Notes: generated by a model from the sequence alone, not told the origin. A stretch of 61,021 nucleotides of DNA from an uncultured Muribaculaceae bacterium (GCA_902494515.1 CABUTS010000009.1:1-61021); one strand, 5' to 3'; counted from the first letter of the stretch, positions 17,056 to 26,816 are shown. Program-made: numbers and translations.

Positions 17056-18966
17056 ATGAAAAAGTCATTCATAATCTCAATATTGGTGTTCCTTGCCGTC
17101 GGCCTCGTTAAAGCGGCTGACGGCGGGAATCTTTCTCCTCAGTCGCGTTTCGACGCTCTGGAGTACAACTTGGCCAAAGGCTGGAACACCTGGGACACCC
17201 GCAGTGTGCTGACCCATGTATATCTTCCTTACGGTTTCGCCGTAGAGCTGTCAATGATTGACAGTCAGGGACATAAGCGCGGCCGGGTGCTGGTGGGCGA
17301 GCGCGGCGAGGATGCCCCGAAGGTCACCCCCGGCAACCATGCCTACGACGGCAGCCTTACATCCCTCACCGTCGCCTGGCACGGCATGAAGTTCCGCGTC
17401 GAGAGTGCCGCCGAGGGGACAACTCAGGCGATTGTCGTCACCCCGCTGGAGGGGAATGAAGGTGGCACGCTCGTTGTCGCGCCCAAATCCTTGTGGGTGC
17501 GCAGCAACCGTTTCGACTATCAGGACGAGGGCTTCTCGGTCTGGCCGCAGGACAAGTCGCTGACCGAACATGGGCGGATTTTCGCTGACAGCTTCGAGCG
17601 CCGCGGGCATGAATATCACGTGCCGCTCATGGGTCAGGCGGTGATCACCGTCGGCGAGCAGCCGGTGGAAAAAGCTGAGGCCTTAGAACTTCTGGATTCG
17701 CGCAAGCAGAACTTCGACCGCGCGGAGCGGGAGCGGTTCGGCGCGGACTACGACTGCTATCACGGCATGCAGAGCGTGTTGGCCTGGGACTGCATCTACG
17801 ACCCCTCAATCCGCAAGGTCATCACCCCCGTGAGCCGCATCTGGAGCAGCTCATGGTTCGCCAGCAGCGACTTCGGCGGATTCACCCTTTTCTGCTGGGA
17901 CACCTTCTTCGCCTCGATGATGTTAGGTGTCGACAACAGGGACCTCGCATATTCCAACCTCGTCACCATCGTCAAGGCGATTACCGAAACCGGCTTCATC
18001 CCCAACTGCTATTACAGCAACGGCTTCAAGAGCCGCGACCGCTCGCAGCCTCCGGTGGGGGCGCTGGCCGCCTGGACCCTCTATCAGCAGTACCACGACC
18101 GCTGGTTCCTGGAGCTTGTCTATCCCGAGCTGCTGAGCTGGAACCGCTGGTGGGTGGAGCACCGCATGGACGACGGCCTGATCTGCCTCGGGAGCGAGCC
18201 TTACGAGAAAATCACCTACTTCCACTCGGAATATGATGCCAACACCCGCTACGGCGCAATCCTGGAGAGCGGTATCGACAACTCGCAAATGTATGATGCC
18301 GTGAAATTCGACCCTGCGACGCACCTCACCAACCAGCAGGATGTGGGTATGTCGTCGCTCTACGTGATGGACTGTCATTATCTGAACCTCATCGCGCAGG
18401 AGCTTGGCAAGAAGAAGGATGCCCGCGAAATCGCGAAGCGCGGCAAGGCGATGGGGGAGAACCTCATGCGCCTCTGGTGTGCCGAAGACGGTTACTTCTA
18501 CAACCGCAACACCGACACCGGGGAGTTCAACAAACGCACTTCCCCCACCAACTTCTATCCGCTCCTGGCCGGTGTGGCCACTCCGCAGCAGGCCGAGGCA
18601 ATGATCAGCCGCCATCTGCTGAACCCCGAGGAATTCTGGGGCGAGTATGTCATCACCTCCACTCCGCGCAACGATCCCGCCTACCATAACAACGACTACT
18701 GGCGAGGCCGTATCTGGGCGCCGCTCAACTTCCTGGTGTACATGGGGCTGAAGAAATCCGCCGACCCGCAGCTCTGCCGGGAGTTCGCCGGCAAATCGCG
18801 CAACCTCTTCCTGCAGTCCTGGCTGAAAGACGGATATGTATTCGAGAATTACAATCCCGATTCGGGGCAGGGGGACGACGTGAACCGCAGCGACAAGTTC
18901 TACCACTGGGGCGCCCTCCTGGCTTACATCTCGCTGATTGAAAACAACCTGATAAGCATCGATTGA
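17056..18966 (+). CDS. GH63 / MGH1-like glycoside hydrolase
   Basis: The 636-residue secreted protein has a signal peptide ending VKAAD, an N-terminal beta-sandwich, and an (alpha/alpha)6 barrel with GFTLFCWDTFFASMML, QMYDAVKF and the closing NNDYWRGRIWAPLNFLVYMG, the pattern of GH63 (MGH1-like) enzymes. The family hydrolyses terminal alpha-glucosyl or related residues with inversion. It lies between GH31 and GH2. Its last codons are partly re-copied in tandem just downstream. Confidence 0.85.
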   Translation: MKKSFIISILVFLAVGLVKAADGGNLSPQSRFDALEYNLAKGWNTWDTRSVLTHVYLPYGFAVELSMIDSQGHKRGRVLVGERGEDAPKVTPGNHAYDGSLTSLTVAWHGMKFRVESAAEGTTQAIVVTPLEGNEGGTLVVAPKSLWVRSNRFDYQDEGFSVWPQDKSLTEHGRIFADSFERRGHEYHVPLMGQAVITVGEQPVEKAEALELLDSRKQNFDRAERERFGADYDCYHGMQSVLAWDCIYDPSIRKVITPVSRIWSSSWFASSDFGGFTLFCWDTFFASMMLGVDNRDLAYSNLVTIVKAITETGFIPNCYYSNGFKSRDRSQPPVGALAAWTLYQQYHDRWFLELVYPELLSWNRWWVEHRMDDGLICLGSEPYEKITYFHSEYDANTRYGAILESGIDNSQMYDAVKFDPATHLTNQQDVGMSSLYVMDCHYLNLIAQELGKKKDAREIAKRGKAMGENLMRLWCAEDGYFYNRNTDTGEFNKRTSPTNFYPLLAGVATPQQAEAMISRHLLNPEEFWGEYVITSTPRNDPAYHNNDYWRGRIWAPLNFLVYMGLKKSADPQLCREFAGKSRNLFLQSWLKDGYVFENYNPDSGQGDDVNRSDKFYHWGALLAYISLIENNLISID

Positions 18967-19050
18967 CGAAGCTTACCGGCATTGCAAACAACCTCATAAG
19001 CATCGGTTGAAAGAGCTTGCCGGCATTGATTGACAATAACCTCATAAACA
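18945..19050 (+). repeat. Tandem duplication of the GH63 gene tail
   Basis: CAACCTGATAAGCATCG at 18945 (the end of GH63) recurs as CAACCTCATAAGCATCG at 18989 (period 44) and partly again near 19034-19050 (period about 48). It fills the space before the GH2 start. Confidence 0.75.
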
Positions 19051-19062
19051 TAAACCTGAAAA

Positions 19063-22000
19063 ATGAGACTGAATTTATTAAGCTTACGATCCCTGACCGT
19101 CTGTCTGCTGCTGATGGTTTCTGCTTCCGTGTGGGGCAAATCATCTGCGGCAGGCAGATTTTCAGAGTCGCTCGACGGCGACTGGCATCTGTATGTCGAT
19201 AAAAACGCGCAGTGGGAGAACGACACTCTCTATCTCCCCTCCGAGGTGCCTCCGATGGCGCAGCTGCCGCTCAATCCTCCGACCGGAGGGTGGAATGTGT
19301 TGACCCAGAGCTCCATACCGGTCACGGTGCCGGGCAGTGTGGAGCAGTTCTGCACCAAAAAGGTGCAGCCCAGCCCCGACGACAGCAAGGGGGTCAGCTG
19401 GTGGTGGCGCACCTTCAGCGTGCCTGCCGATCAGAAAGGGAAACGGGTAATCCTGCATTTCCAGTCTGTCAGAATGAGAGCCGAGGTGTTCGTAGACCGG
19501 CAGCTTGTAGGCTACGACATTATCGGTGAGACACCCTTCTCCTGCGACATCACCGATGCCATCAAGTGGGGTCAGGAGCAGACACTTGCTGTCCGCGTTA
19601 CCAATCCCGGTGGCAATTTCCACTGGCAGGATTATGTCCCCATGAACTGGGGCAAATATCAGCTTCCCCCGTCGCGCGGTTTCAGCGGCATCATCGGCAA
19701 CGTGACCCTGCAGTGCGTCCCGGAGGATATGCATATCGACGACCTCTATGTGCTCAACACCCCTGACCTGAAGAAAGTCAAGGTCCATGCGTCGCTGGTG
19801 TCGGCCGCCGGCAAGAAGAAGGACGCCCGGATGCAGATTCTCGTGCGCCGCGGCGACAAGGTGCTGTTCGACAAGACCTTCGACAGGGTCAAATGGCATG
19901 GCGACACCGCCAACGTGGTTTACGACGTGGAGTGTCCCGACGCCGAAATCTGGGATCTCGACAATCCGAATCTTTATCTCTGCGAGGCCCGGCTGCTTCA
20001 GGATAAAAAGATGGTTGACAACACCGGACGCAAGTTTGGTTTCCGCTGGTTCGCTCCCGAAGGGGTAGGGGAGGACGCTATACTCACCCTCAACGGCAAG
20101 CGTATCGTGCTCCGCAGCGCCATCAGCTGGGGCTACTATCCCATGACCGGTCTCACCGCCACCAAGGAGATTTCCGACCGTCAGGTGAAGGTGGCCCGTG
20201 CCCTGGGCCAGAACATGATGAACTTCCACCGCTGCATCGGCCAGCCCGAGATGCTCAACAGCGCCGACAGCCTCGGCCTGCTGATGTTCGAGGAACCCGG
20301 CAGCTTTCAGGCCGGCAAGACCCCCTTCGCCATGGCTCTGATCGAAGAGAAGGTGAAACGTATGGTCCGCCGCGACCGCAGCCATCCTTCGCTGGTGATC
20401 TACAACATGATGAATGAGTACAACAGCCGGGACGATGTCTGGGACCAGAACCGCCTCGCCCTGATGCGTAATCTCCATAACGAGTACGATCCGAGCCGCA
20501 CTATGACCTTCGCTTCGGCATGGGCTGGCGCCAAGGACATCGACCAGAAACAGAAGGCCAATCTGCTCCCCTACGAGACCGAGCTGCGGATGCACGGCTG
20601 GTGGGACAACCACCGCGCCGGCGGTGAGGCCACATACATCGAGGGCTACTACAAATCCCCCGCCGACAACTATATGTTCTCCGACAACCTCCGGGAAATC
20701 TACATGCGCGGCGAAGAGGGTGCCATCTCCACCCCTCCGCGTCTGGAACTCATCCAGCGCGATATCGCCGGCAGGCAGGGCTGGGATTCACGTTTCTGGG
20801 AGGAACAGTACAAGGCTTTCCTGGTGTATTTCCGTGAAAACAACCTTTGGCCTTACTTCCACTCCATCGACTCTCTGACCTCGATGATGGGCCGCGTGCA
20901 GTTGGACCATCAGGGACGCCGCATCATGAGCATGCGTATGCAGAACATCGGTGACATCTATGTGGTGAACGGATGGGAGAGCATGCCCTACGACAACCAC
21001 TCGGGTATCGTCGACATCTGGCGCTACCCCAAGAGTGACCCCGCCGTCATGGCCTACTACAACCAGCCGCTCTACATCGCCGTGATGCCCCGTCAGCAGG
21101 TGGCTCACGTTGACGACAAAGTGCTTGTGGATTTCTATATCATCAACGAGAAGGACATCAAGGGAGACTTCAATATGGAAATTTCCCTGCGCAAGTCGGG
21201 CGAAACCGCTCCGGTCGCAGGGTTCAGGCCTATCACAAAGCGGGTTCATCTGACCGGCGGCAACCGCTACGGCGAACTGCTTGCCGAGGCTGTTGAAATC
21301 GTAATGCCGAAGGATGGCGCAATGTATGAAATCGTGGCTTCGATTCCCGGTGCTTCGCAGGAGATAAAGGGGCGCGACCAGCTGCTTGTCGTCGACTGGA
21401 ACAAGGATGAGCTCCTCAAGGGCAACGGCGCCATTTACGGCGAGTCGCAGGACCAGGTGGCTCAGTTCTACGAGAAGGCTACCGGCAAGCCGCTCCCCGC
21501 TTTCAGCAGCGACACAAAGAATCTTGACTGGCTGATTGTGGACCGCTCGTCGTTCGACGAACCCGAACTGATTCCTGCTTCGGCTTTCGCCGACCCCGAC
21601 GGCAACGGCAAACCCGTGACAGTGACATGGTTCACCGACAACGATATCCACGACAAGGCCGGCGAGTCGAAGATCGACCGCGTGGACGTGTCGTTTGCCT
21701 CCGGTGCGCAGCCCGCTCCCTGCCTGCCCGCCAATCAGGTCTTTTCCGCAACCTACGACATGGATATCATGCCGCAGAAGACCGGTCTCTACCAGATTGG
21801 CGTCGAAGCAACCGCCGGTGTGCGCCTGTACATCAACGGCGAGCAGAAACTGGATGCCTACTGGAACAAGGAACCCTACAAGAACAGCACTCCGGTGTAT
21901 ATGGAGGAGGGCAAGCCCGTGCATGTGCGTGTCGGCTACTACCAGCACACTCCCTCCGGCTCCGTGAAACTGCTCTGGTCTACCCCCGGTTCACAGCGCG

Positions 22001-22497
22001 TCAGCCCGCAGGAGATTCTCGACCGTGCCAAGAACGACGGTACCACCGTGGTGGTTCTCGGCAAAACCGAAACCTGGATGAGCCATATGGCTCAGGCTGT
22101 GAACGACTCCAAGTTGAATCCTACAGCGGTCAAGATCAACAAGATATACACCGTCGGTAAAAACTGGGTCGGCGGCTTGCACTTCGTCAAGGATCATCCG
22201 CTGTTCGATGGTCTCCCCGTGAACTGCGCTATGGACTGGCCCTATCAGGCTGTAGTCGAGGACGGCGATAACCGATTCAGCTTCGACATGGAGGGCGCCG
22301 AACTTGTTGTCGGCAGCTACCGCAGCTGGCCCTTCTACCTCGGCACCGCCGTCGGCGTCATCCCCTACGGAAAAGGCCAAATCATCTTCTCCACCCTGAA
22401 CATCCCCGACCAGCTCAACAGCGACGCCCCCTCGGCTGACGTAGCCCGCCGCATCCTGCTCAACTACCTCAACTACAAACCGACCTCAGTCCGCTGA
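19063..22497 (+). CDS. GH2 family glycosidase with PA14-like domain
   Basis: The 1144-residue secreted protein starts with a signal peptide and the jelly-roll GH2 N domain (SLDGDWHLYVDKN), an Ig-like domain, and the TIM barrel with acid/base motif YNMMNEYN (Glu452). At about residues 860-980 is a PA14-like domain (TGLYQIGVEATAGVRLYING, ending SVKLLWSTPG), often used to bind carbohydrate. GH2 enzymes are exo-acting beta-galactosidases, glucuronidases or mannosidases; the specificity is not visible. The divergence around the nucleophile makes its position uncertain. Last gene of the plus arm. Confidence 0.88.
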   Translation: MRLNLLSLRSLTVCLLLMVSASVWGKSSAAGRFSESLDGDWHLYVDKNAQWENDTLYLPSEVPPMAQLPLNPPTGGWNVLTQSSIPVTVPGSVEQFCTKKVQPSPDDSKGVSWWWRTFSVPADQKGKRVILHFQSVRMRAEVFVDRQLVGYDIIGETPFSCDITDAIKWGQEQTLAVRVTNPGGNFHWQDYVPMNWGKYQLPPSRGFSGIIGNVTLQCVPEDMHIDDLYVLNTPDLKKVKVHASLVSAAGKKKDARMQILVRRGDKVLFDKTFDRVKWHGDTANVVYDVECPDAEIWDLDNPNLYLCEARLLQDKKMVDNTGRKFGFRWFAPEGVGEDAILTLNGKRIVLRSAISWGYYPMTGLTATKEISDRQVKVARALGQNMMNFHRCIGQPEMLNSADSLGLLMFEEPGSFQAGKTPFAMALIEEKVKRMVRRDRSHPSLVIYNMMNEYNSRDDVWDQNRLALMRNLHNEYDPSRTMTFASAWAGAKDIDQKQKANLLPYETELRMHGWWDNHRAGGEATYIEGYYKSPADNYMFSDNLREIYMRGEEGAISTPPRLELIQRDIAGRQGWDSRFWEEQYKAFLVYFRENNLWPYFHSIDSLTSMMGRVQLDHQGRRIMSMRMQNIGDIYVVNGWESMPYDNHSGIVDIWRYPKSDPAVMAYYNQPLYIAVMPRQQVAHVDDKVLVDFYIINEKDIKGDFNMEISLRKSGETAPVAGFRPITKRVHLTGGNRYGELLAEAVEIVMPKDGAMYEIVASIPGASQEIKGRDQLLVVDWNKDELLKGNGAIYGESQDQVAQFYEKATGKPLPAFSSDTKNLDWLIVDRSSFDEPELIPASAFADPDGNGKPVTVTWFTDNDIHDKAGESKIDRVDVSFASGAQPAPCLPANQVFSATYDMDIMPQKTGLYQIGVEATAGVRLYINGEQKLDAYWNKEPYKNSTPVYMEEGKPVHVRVGYYQHTPSGSVKLLWSTPGSQRVSPQEILDRAKNDGTTVVVLGKTETWMSHMAQAVNDSKLNPTAVKINKIYTVGKNWVGGLHFVKDHPLFDGLPVNCAMDWPYQAVVEDGDNRFSFDMEGAELVVGSYRSWPFYLGTAVGVIPYGKGQIIFSTLNIPDQLNSDAPSADVARRILLNYLNYKPTSVR

Positions 22498-22586
22498 CAG
22501 TCTATGTAACCGCCCCAGAGTGACGTCCCTTCGGTTAATTCGCTGAAATGGGAAGGTCTCCTAACGGTGAAGTTACCGAATATGTT

Positions 22587-22642
22587 GAAGCCACTGAAAA
22601 GCCCCGCAATTCTGAAAATCGCGGGAGTTTTTCAGTGGCTTC
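22587..22642. terminator. Bidirectional hairpin terminator
   Basis: GAAGCCACTGAAAA with CCCCGC pairs with GCGGG and TTTTTCAGTGGCTTC across an A/T-rich loop, giving a stem of about 20 bp. It lies between the convergent GH2 operon and the surface-glycan operon and has T-runs in both directions. Confidence 0.8.
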
Positions 22643-22660
22643 GTCGTGTGGGGCCACTTA

Positions 22661-22740
22661 TGATGCTATGATGTCAAGGCTGATGCTATGATGTCGAGGA
22701 TGACGCTATGATGCCGAGGATGACGCTATGACGCCGAGGA
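22661..22740. repeat. Four tandem 20-bp repeats over the end of the glycosyltransferase gene
   Basis: TGATGCTATGATGTCAAGGC-like units at 22661, 22681, 22701 and 22721, each 20 bp. They encode the last residues (GVIASSSAS) and stop of the minus-strand gene. Because 20 is not a multiple of 3, changing copy number would alter the C-terminus. Confidence 0.85.
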
Positions 22741-23704
22741 TGGTGCGGAGGTAGTGGCCGGAGCGTAGGCGCGCTCCGACGGTTTCGGCGTTGGTTTTGA
22801 GGCGGGCGTATTCCTCGGGAGACATTTCCGATATGGTCTTCTCGATTTCAGCGAGGCTGCCCACTGCAATGCCTACGCCGTTTTCCCTTACAAAACCAGC
22901 CATGGCGGACTTGTCCCAGACAATTACGGGAATCCCGGCCGAGAGGTACATGGAGGTCTTGTGGGGCGCGATGTAGCGGAGATATTCCCCCTCGATGCCG
23001 TCGCAGGTGTCAACGGATGTGCCGTCCCAGACCAAACCGAAATCGGAGTCGAGATGGCGGCTCAGCTGTTCGGGGGGATAACAGCCGCAGTATTCGACAC
23101 CGGGGTTGAGTTTCAGGCCGTCGGCACCGACGCCGAAGAGCTGGTAGCGGACCTTTTCGGCGCTCAGCTTGCTGAGGAACTTGCTTTTGCCCAGATTCCC
23201 CGCGAAAGCGATTCTTACGGGAGGCATATCCTGCCGGGGCGCTGTATAGTCGTCACCGGTAAGATAGTCGAAGATCTGAAGTACCTCTATGCGCTGAGTG
23301 AAACCGTTATCCACAAACCACTGCTTCATTGCCGGGGTGTGCACAATCAGCACGTCGGCAATCCGGAGCGGTTCGAGCGAATCATTGCTCATCTGGCGCA
23401 GGACGTTGATGTCATGGACCAGAATCACCACCGTGCACCCCTTTTTTCTGGCGGCTTCAACCTGTTGCATGAGCAAAATGTTGGGGCACTGCAGGAAGAG
23501 GATGGACTTCGGCGGGAGGCGCAGCATCCCCAGACGGATTGACAGCTGACGGTATATGCGGCCGAGGAAACCGCGCTTGTTGATCTGACGCAGACCCACG
23601 TTGCGGAAGCCGCAGCCCTCGACGATTGCTTCGGCATCTAATTTCGCCTTGGTCGAGGCGATGAACTTCTTAGGGTAATTGCGTGATATATAGACTTTAT
23701 CCAT
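22706..23704 (-). CDS. Galactofuranosyltransferase-like glycosyltransferase
   Basis: The 332-residue protein has a two-domain GT-B-like pattern: FLQCPN and VVILVHDIN in the N-half, then RIAFAGNLGKSKFL, FGLVWDG, and YLRYIAPHKTSMYLSAGIPVIVW in the C-half. This is close to WbbI-type beta-galactofuranosyltransferases that use UDP-galactofuranose. It lies directly downstream of glf, which makes that donor. The start is set at 23704 (MDKVYISRNYPKKF) because the longer frame from 23755 reads through a duplicated copy of the glf tail. Last gene of the operon. Confidence 0.78.
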   Translation of the reverse strand: MDKVYISRNYPKKFIASTKAKLDAEAIVEGCGFRNVGLRQINKRGFLGRIYRQLSIRLGMLRLPPKSILFLQCPNILLMQQVEAARKKGCTVVILVHDINVLRQMSNDSLEPLRIADVLIVHTPAMKQWFVDNGFTQRIEVLQIFDYLTGDDYTAPRQDMPPVRIAFAGNLGKSKFLSKLSAEKVRYQLFGVGADGLKLNPGVEYCGCYPPEQLSRHLDSDFGLVWDGTSVDTCDGIEGEYLRYIAPHKTSMYLSAGIPVIVWDKSAMAGFVRENGVGIAVGSLAEIEKTISEMSPEEYARLKTNAETVGARLRSGHYLRTILGVIASSSAS

Positions 23705-23735
23705 GATTAAAACAGCTCGGACAGACTCAAACAGC

Positions 23736-23785
23736 TCAGATACGCGATGATTCAAACATATCAGATACGCGATGATTCAAACAGC
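23736..23785. repeat. 25-bp tandem duplication of the glf gene tail
   Basis: CAGATACGCGATGATTCAAAC occurs as two adjacent 25-bp units between the galactofuranosyltransferase start and the glf stop. One unit is the glf C-terminus (ELFESSRI and stop), the other a copy downstream. Confidence 0.75.
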
Positions 23786-24912
23786 TCGAAGACGCGTTCG
23801 ATAATCGGGGCCATGTCGTAATATTTGTATTCGGCCAGACGGCCGCCGAAGATCACGCCGGGCTCGGCGTCGGCCAGTGCGCGGTATTTTTCGTAGATTT
23901 CCTGATTGACCTGGGAGTTGATGGGGTAGAATGGCTCCATCTCCTCGGTTGATTCGGTCGAGAATTCGCGGGAGATTACCGTGGAGGGGTTGTCATATAC
24001 GGCGTCGCCGAACGATTCGAAGTGCTTGTGTTCGATAATACGGGTGTAAGGCACATCGGCCGAGGTGTAGTTCATCACCGCATTGCCCTGATAATTAGGC
24101 TGGTCGAGAACCTCGGTCTCGAAAAAAACAGTGCGGTAGGGCAGGCGGCCGAAGCGGTAATCGTAGAACTCGTCGATCCGACCGGTGAACACTATCCGGT
24201 CGGCCACTGACTCCCAATGGCTGCGGTCGGCGAAGAAATCGGTGTCCAGCCGGAGGTCGACGCCCTTCAGTAGCCCGTCGGTCAGCAGGTTGTATCCGCC
24301 GATGGGTATGCCCTGGTAGATATCGCTGAAATAGTTGTTGTCGAAGGTCATACGTACGGGCAGACGGCGGATAATGAATGCCGGCAGGTCGGTGAATTTG
24401 CGTCCCCACTGCTTCTCGGTGTAGCCTTTAATCAGTTTCTCGTAGATGTCGCGGCCGATGAGCATCAGCGCCTGCTCCTCGAGATTCCGGGGCTCCGACA
24501 CGCCGTCGGCCTTCATCTTTTCGAGAACTTCATGGCGCTGCTCCTCGAGCTTCGCCATCGCCTGCTCCGGGGTGGAAACGCCCCACATCTGATAGAAAGT
24601 GTACATGTTGAACGGCAGGTTGTAGAGCCGGCCGTCGGGAGCTACTGCAATGGGGGAGTTGGTGAAGCGGTTGAACGGCACGATTCCGTTGACAAAATCC
24701 CATACGCGCCTGTTGGAGGTGTGGAAAATGTGCGCGCCATATTTGTGCACGTTTATGCCGGCGATTTTCTCGCAGTAGATGTTGCCGCCGGCTGCCGGGC
24801 GTTTGTCGATCACCAGACAGCGGAGGCCACGGTCGGTGGCCAGCCGCGCGAAGGTGGCTCCGAAAAGCCCGGATCCAACAATCAGATAGTCGTATTTCTT
24901 ATTGTCCGTCAT
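23761..24912 (-). CDS. glf: UDP-galactopyranose mutase
   Basis: The enzyme interconverts UDP-galactopyranose and UDP-galactofuranose in the cytoplasm, using reduced FAD. The 383-residue protein shows the N-terminal FAD-binding GSGLFGA motif, KYGAHIFHTSN, LPFNMYTFYQMWG, EKQWGR, and the C-terminal FGGRLAEYKYYDM that closes the flavin site. MTDNKKYDYLIVG at 24912 is chosen as start; the longer frame runs through upstream repeats. It sits between a Stealth gene and the galactofuranosyltransferase-like gene and should supply galactofuranose to the surface glycan. Confidence 0.95.
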   Translation of the reverse strand: MTDNKKYDYLIVGSGLFGATFARLATDRGLRCLVIDKRPAAGGNIYCEKIAGINVHKYGAHIFHTSNRRVWDFVNGIVPFNRFTNSPIAVAPDGRLYNLPFNMYTFYQMWGVSTPEQAMAKLEEQRHEVLEKMKADGVSEPRNLEEQALMLIGRDIYEKLIKGYTEKQWGRKFTDLPAFIIRRLPVRMTFDNNYFSDIYQGIPIGGYNLLTDGLLKGVDLRLDTDFFADRSHWESVADRIVFTGRIDEFYDYRFGRLPYRTVFFETEVLDQPNYQGNAVMNYTSADVPYTRIIEHKHFESFGDAVYDNPSTVISREFSTESTEEMEPFYPINSQVNQEIYEKYRALADAEPGVIFGGRLAEYKYYDMAPIIERVFELFESSRI

Positions 24913-24930
24913 AGTTTTTCTGAACCCCTG

Positions 24931-24960
24931 TAAAGATACAACACATAAAGACACAACATA
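24931..24960. repeat. 15-bp tandem repeat before glf
   Basis: TAAAGATACAACACA (24931-24945) and TAAAGACACAACATA (24946-24960) are adjacent copies in the leader of glf, 18 bp from its start codon. Confidence 0.65.
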
Positions 24961-24983
24961 ATTCAATCGGAGCGGCAGCCCGG

Positions 24984-25916
24984 TTATTTCTCGAACGAAG
25001 ATTTCTCGGGGAAGAGCTGCTCCAGGAAGGCGCGGGCTGTCTTCCGGTCATCGTCGTTGGCGAACTGGGAATCGTTCATGCAGAAGAGAGTCGGATTATA
25101 TCGCAGGAACTTGGCGTAAAGTTTCCGGTTGTCGATATGAAACCTGAACGATGTGTGCTGGGAGACATAGTGCAGATGGGCATGTTTCCGGGCCAGCGGA
25201 ACGTAGGAATAGAGGTTGCGCTGGATGTCGTGGGCCGAACGGATATGATGGGTCAGAGTGGTGTCAATCGCGTCGCTGAACAGCTCGCGGGCATACTGAT
25301 AGTCGCTCTTGCGGTAGGCATCGATGTTGTGGTGGGTCTTCCCGTTGTAGTATTTCCCGAATTCTTTCTGAACAAGCAGGGCGGTGTTGTGAATTGCCTG
25401 CATGTAGTTGCTCATCGGTTTGCCGAGAATCTTGTCGCGCAGCACAAGGGTCAGGCGCCTGAACGGGCGCCGGTTCATGCGTATTATCGGGAATCCGTCG
25501 TCGGCGAAGAAGGTCGCCGGGGTGACCGGTTTGTTTATGAGCATGTCGTCGTTGGCATACAGGAAATGCTCGGCCAGCCCCGGAATCCGGTAGAGATGGT
25601 GCTCTATGACTCGCGAATTGAAGCAGGGGAGAGATTCCGCGGGGAGGATTTCGGTGTGGTCCACAACCCTGATTCTGGGGTTGGAGGTGTCGAGCCATCG
25701 GGGAACCTGATTGTCGGTGACAATGAAAATCTTCCGGATCCAGGGGGCGTATTTCTCCACGGACCTCAGACTGAATTTGAGCTCGTCGTTGTTCTCGAAG
25801 CGCCCCTTGCAGTTCACTTCGCTCTCCGGAAGCGCCCCGGTCAGGGCGTTCCGTTTCGCCATCCATTGCGGGTCATTGCCGTCGACCCACAGATATACAA
25901 GGTCAATATCCATCAT
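24984..25916 (-). CDS. Stealth-family sugar phosphotransferase (1)
   Basis: The 310-residue protein has the Stealth regions in order: CR1 DIDLVYLWVDGND, CR2 NNDELKFSLRSVEKYAPWIR with KIFIVTDNQVP, CR3 FNSRVIEHHLYRIPGL and LYANDDM, and a C-terminal CR4-like HASLHS-type area. Stealth proteins transfer hexose-1-phosphate to build phosphodiester-linked capsule or exopolysaccharide chains. A second member lies at 27774-28766; their C-termini are similar (FPEKSSFEK and LPEKSGFEI). The start could equally be the second Met. The gap to the preceding gene is 7 bp. Confidence 0.88.
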   Translation of the reverse strand: MMDIDLVYLWVDGNDPQWMAKRNALTGALPESEVNCKGRFENNDELKFSLRSVEKYAPWIRKIFIVTDNQVPRWLDTSNPRIRVVDHTEILPAESLPCFNSRVIEHHLYRIPGLAEHFLYANDDMLINKPVTPATFFADDGFPIIRMNRRPFRRLTLVLRDKILGKPMSNYMQAIHNTALLVQKEFGKYYNGKTHHNIDAYRKSDYQYARELFSDAIDTTLTHHIRSAHDIQRNLYSYVPLARKHAHLHYVSQHTSFRFHIDNRKLYAKFLRYNPTLFCMNDSQFANDDDRKTARAFLEQLFPEKSSFEK

Positions 25917-25923
25917 AATCCGG

Positions 25924-26718
25924 TCAGTCGATGCCTATACGTTTTTTGATTTCGGGGTAATGGTTCAGGATAGCAAAGAAAGCCTCTTTATTGCGATCCT
26001 TGTCACCGCGGAAATTGGTGATTTTCAGCGAGATTGATTTGGGCTTGCCGATTTCGCGGGGCTTGTTGTGGCCGAAGGGCACGGGAATCACGGGATATCC
26101 GTTGGCCACGGCGGCGGCCCAGAACCAGATGTCGTCGGTGGTGGGGGCAATCTGGGTGAACAGGTCGGGGTCCATCATCTCCTTGCACAGCGAACCGGGG
26201 GGATACAGCACCCCCGCTACCCCTGTCTGCAGGTTGAGGAAACTGCGGTAAATCCTGTGGGTCAGGAAGTTATACCACCGGTATTTCTTCCACGCGCGGT
26301 AAGCCACCTCGGGCATGATGCGCCTTACGCGATGGGCGACCACTGCATCGGGGTGCTTGCGGTGGAAGTTCAGCAGGCTCTTCAGCATGTTCCGGTGGTA
26401 ATACATATCATCGTCAACCGTCACGATAATCGCATCCGGGAAATCGTTCAGCGCCGGAACCAGCTTGCGGTATGAGCGGATGTCGCGGTCGTAATTGCGG
26501 ATCTCAAAAACGGGATATTTCTCCTGCAGATCTATCAGTTCCTGAGGTATCCGGCCCCCCTCGAACTGCGAGAAGGTCAGATACAGAATCAGTTTGTCGG
26601 GGAGAACCGACCCTTTCAGGAGTGAGACAAGGGCCTTTTCGGCATATTGAATTGCAGCAGGAAACGATGTCATGGAGATGATTACCTGCGGTTGCTTTCC
26701 GTTCATATTCTTCGACAT
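25924..26718 (-). CDS. GT2-like glycosyltransferase
   Basis: The 264-residue protein looks like a GT-A fold: VIISMTSFPA at the first strand, IIVTVDDDMYYH as the metal-binding acidic motif near residue 95-105, and TTDDIWFWAAA later, which could hold the catalytic acid. Proteins of this type occur in polysaccharide clusters and transfer one sugar from a nucleotide donor; donor and acceptor are unknown. It lies between GT92 and the first Stealth gene in the operon. Confidence 0.75.
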   Translation of the reverse strand: MSKNMNGKQPQVIISMTSFPAAIQYAEKALVSLLKGSVLPDKLILYLTFSQFEGGRIPQELIDLQEKYPVFEIRNYDRDIRSYRKLVPALNDFPDAIIVTVDDDMYYHRNMLKSLLNFHRKHPDAVVAHRVRRIMPEVAYRAWKKYRWYNFLTHRIYRSFLNLQTGVAGVLYPPGSLCKEMMDPDLFTQIAPTTDDIWFWAAAVANGYPVIPVPFGHNKPREIGKPKSISLKITNFRGDKDRNKEAFFAILNHYPEIKKRIGID

Positions 26719-26763
26719 TCGATGTCTTATGGGTTGTGAAGTATGTTGTGTTGGGGAAATTTC

Positions 26764-26816
26764 GCTAAAGTTGGGTGGCTGTGCGCTAAGGCTGGGGAGT
26801 GTTCGCTATGGTTAGG
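26764..26816. repeat. Degenerate tandem repeat after the GT92 gene
   Basis: Three diverged units of about 22-25 bp, each with TCGCTAA or GCGCTAAGG followed by a G-rich run, overlap the last bases of the GT92 gene and the gap before the GT2-like gene. Confidence 0.5.

Noticed and set aside
22661..22740. Possible CRISPR array
   Set aside because: The units are contiguous with no unique spacers, and no cas genes are present. The same holds for the other short tandem repeats.
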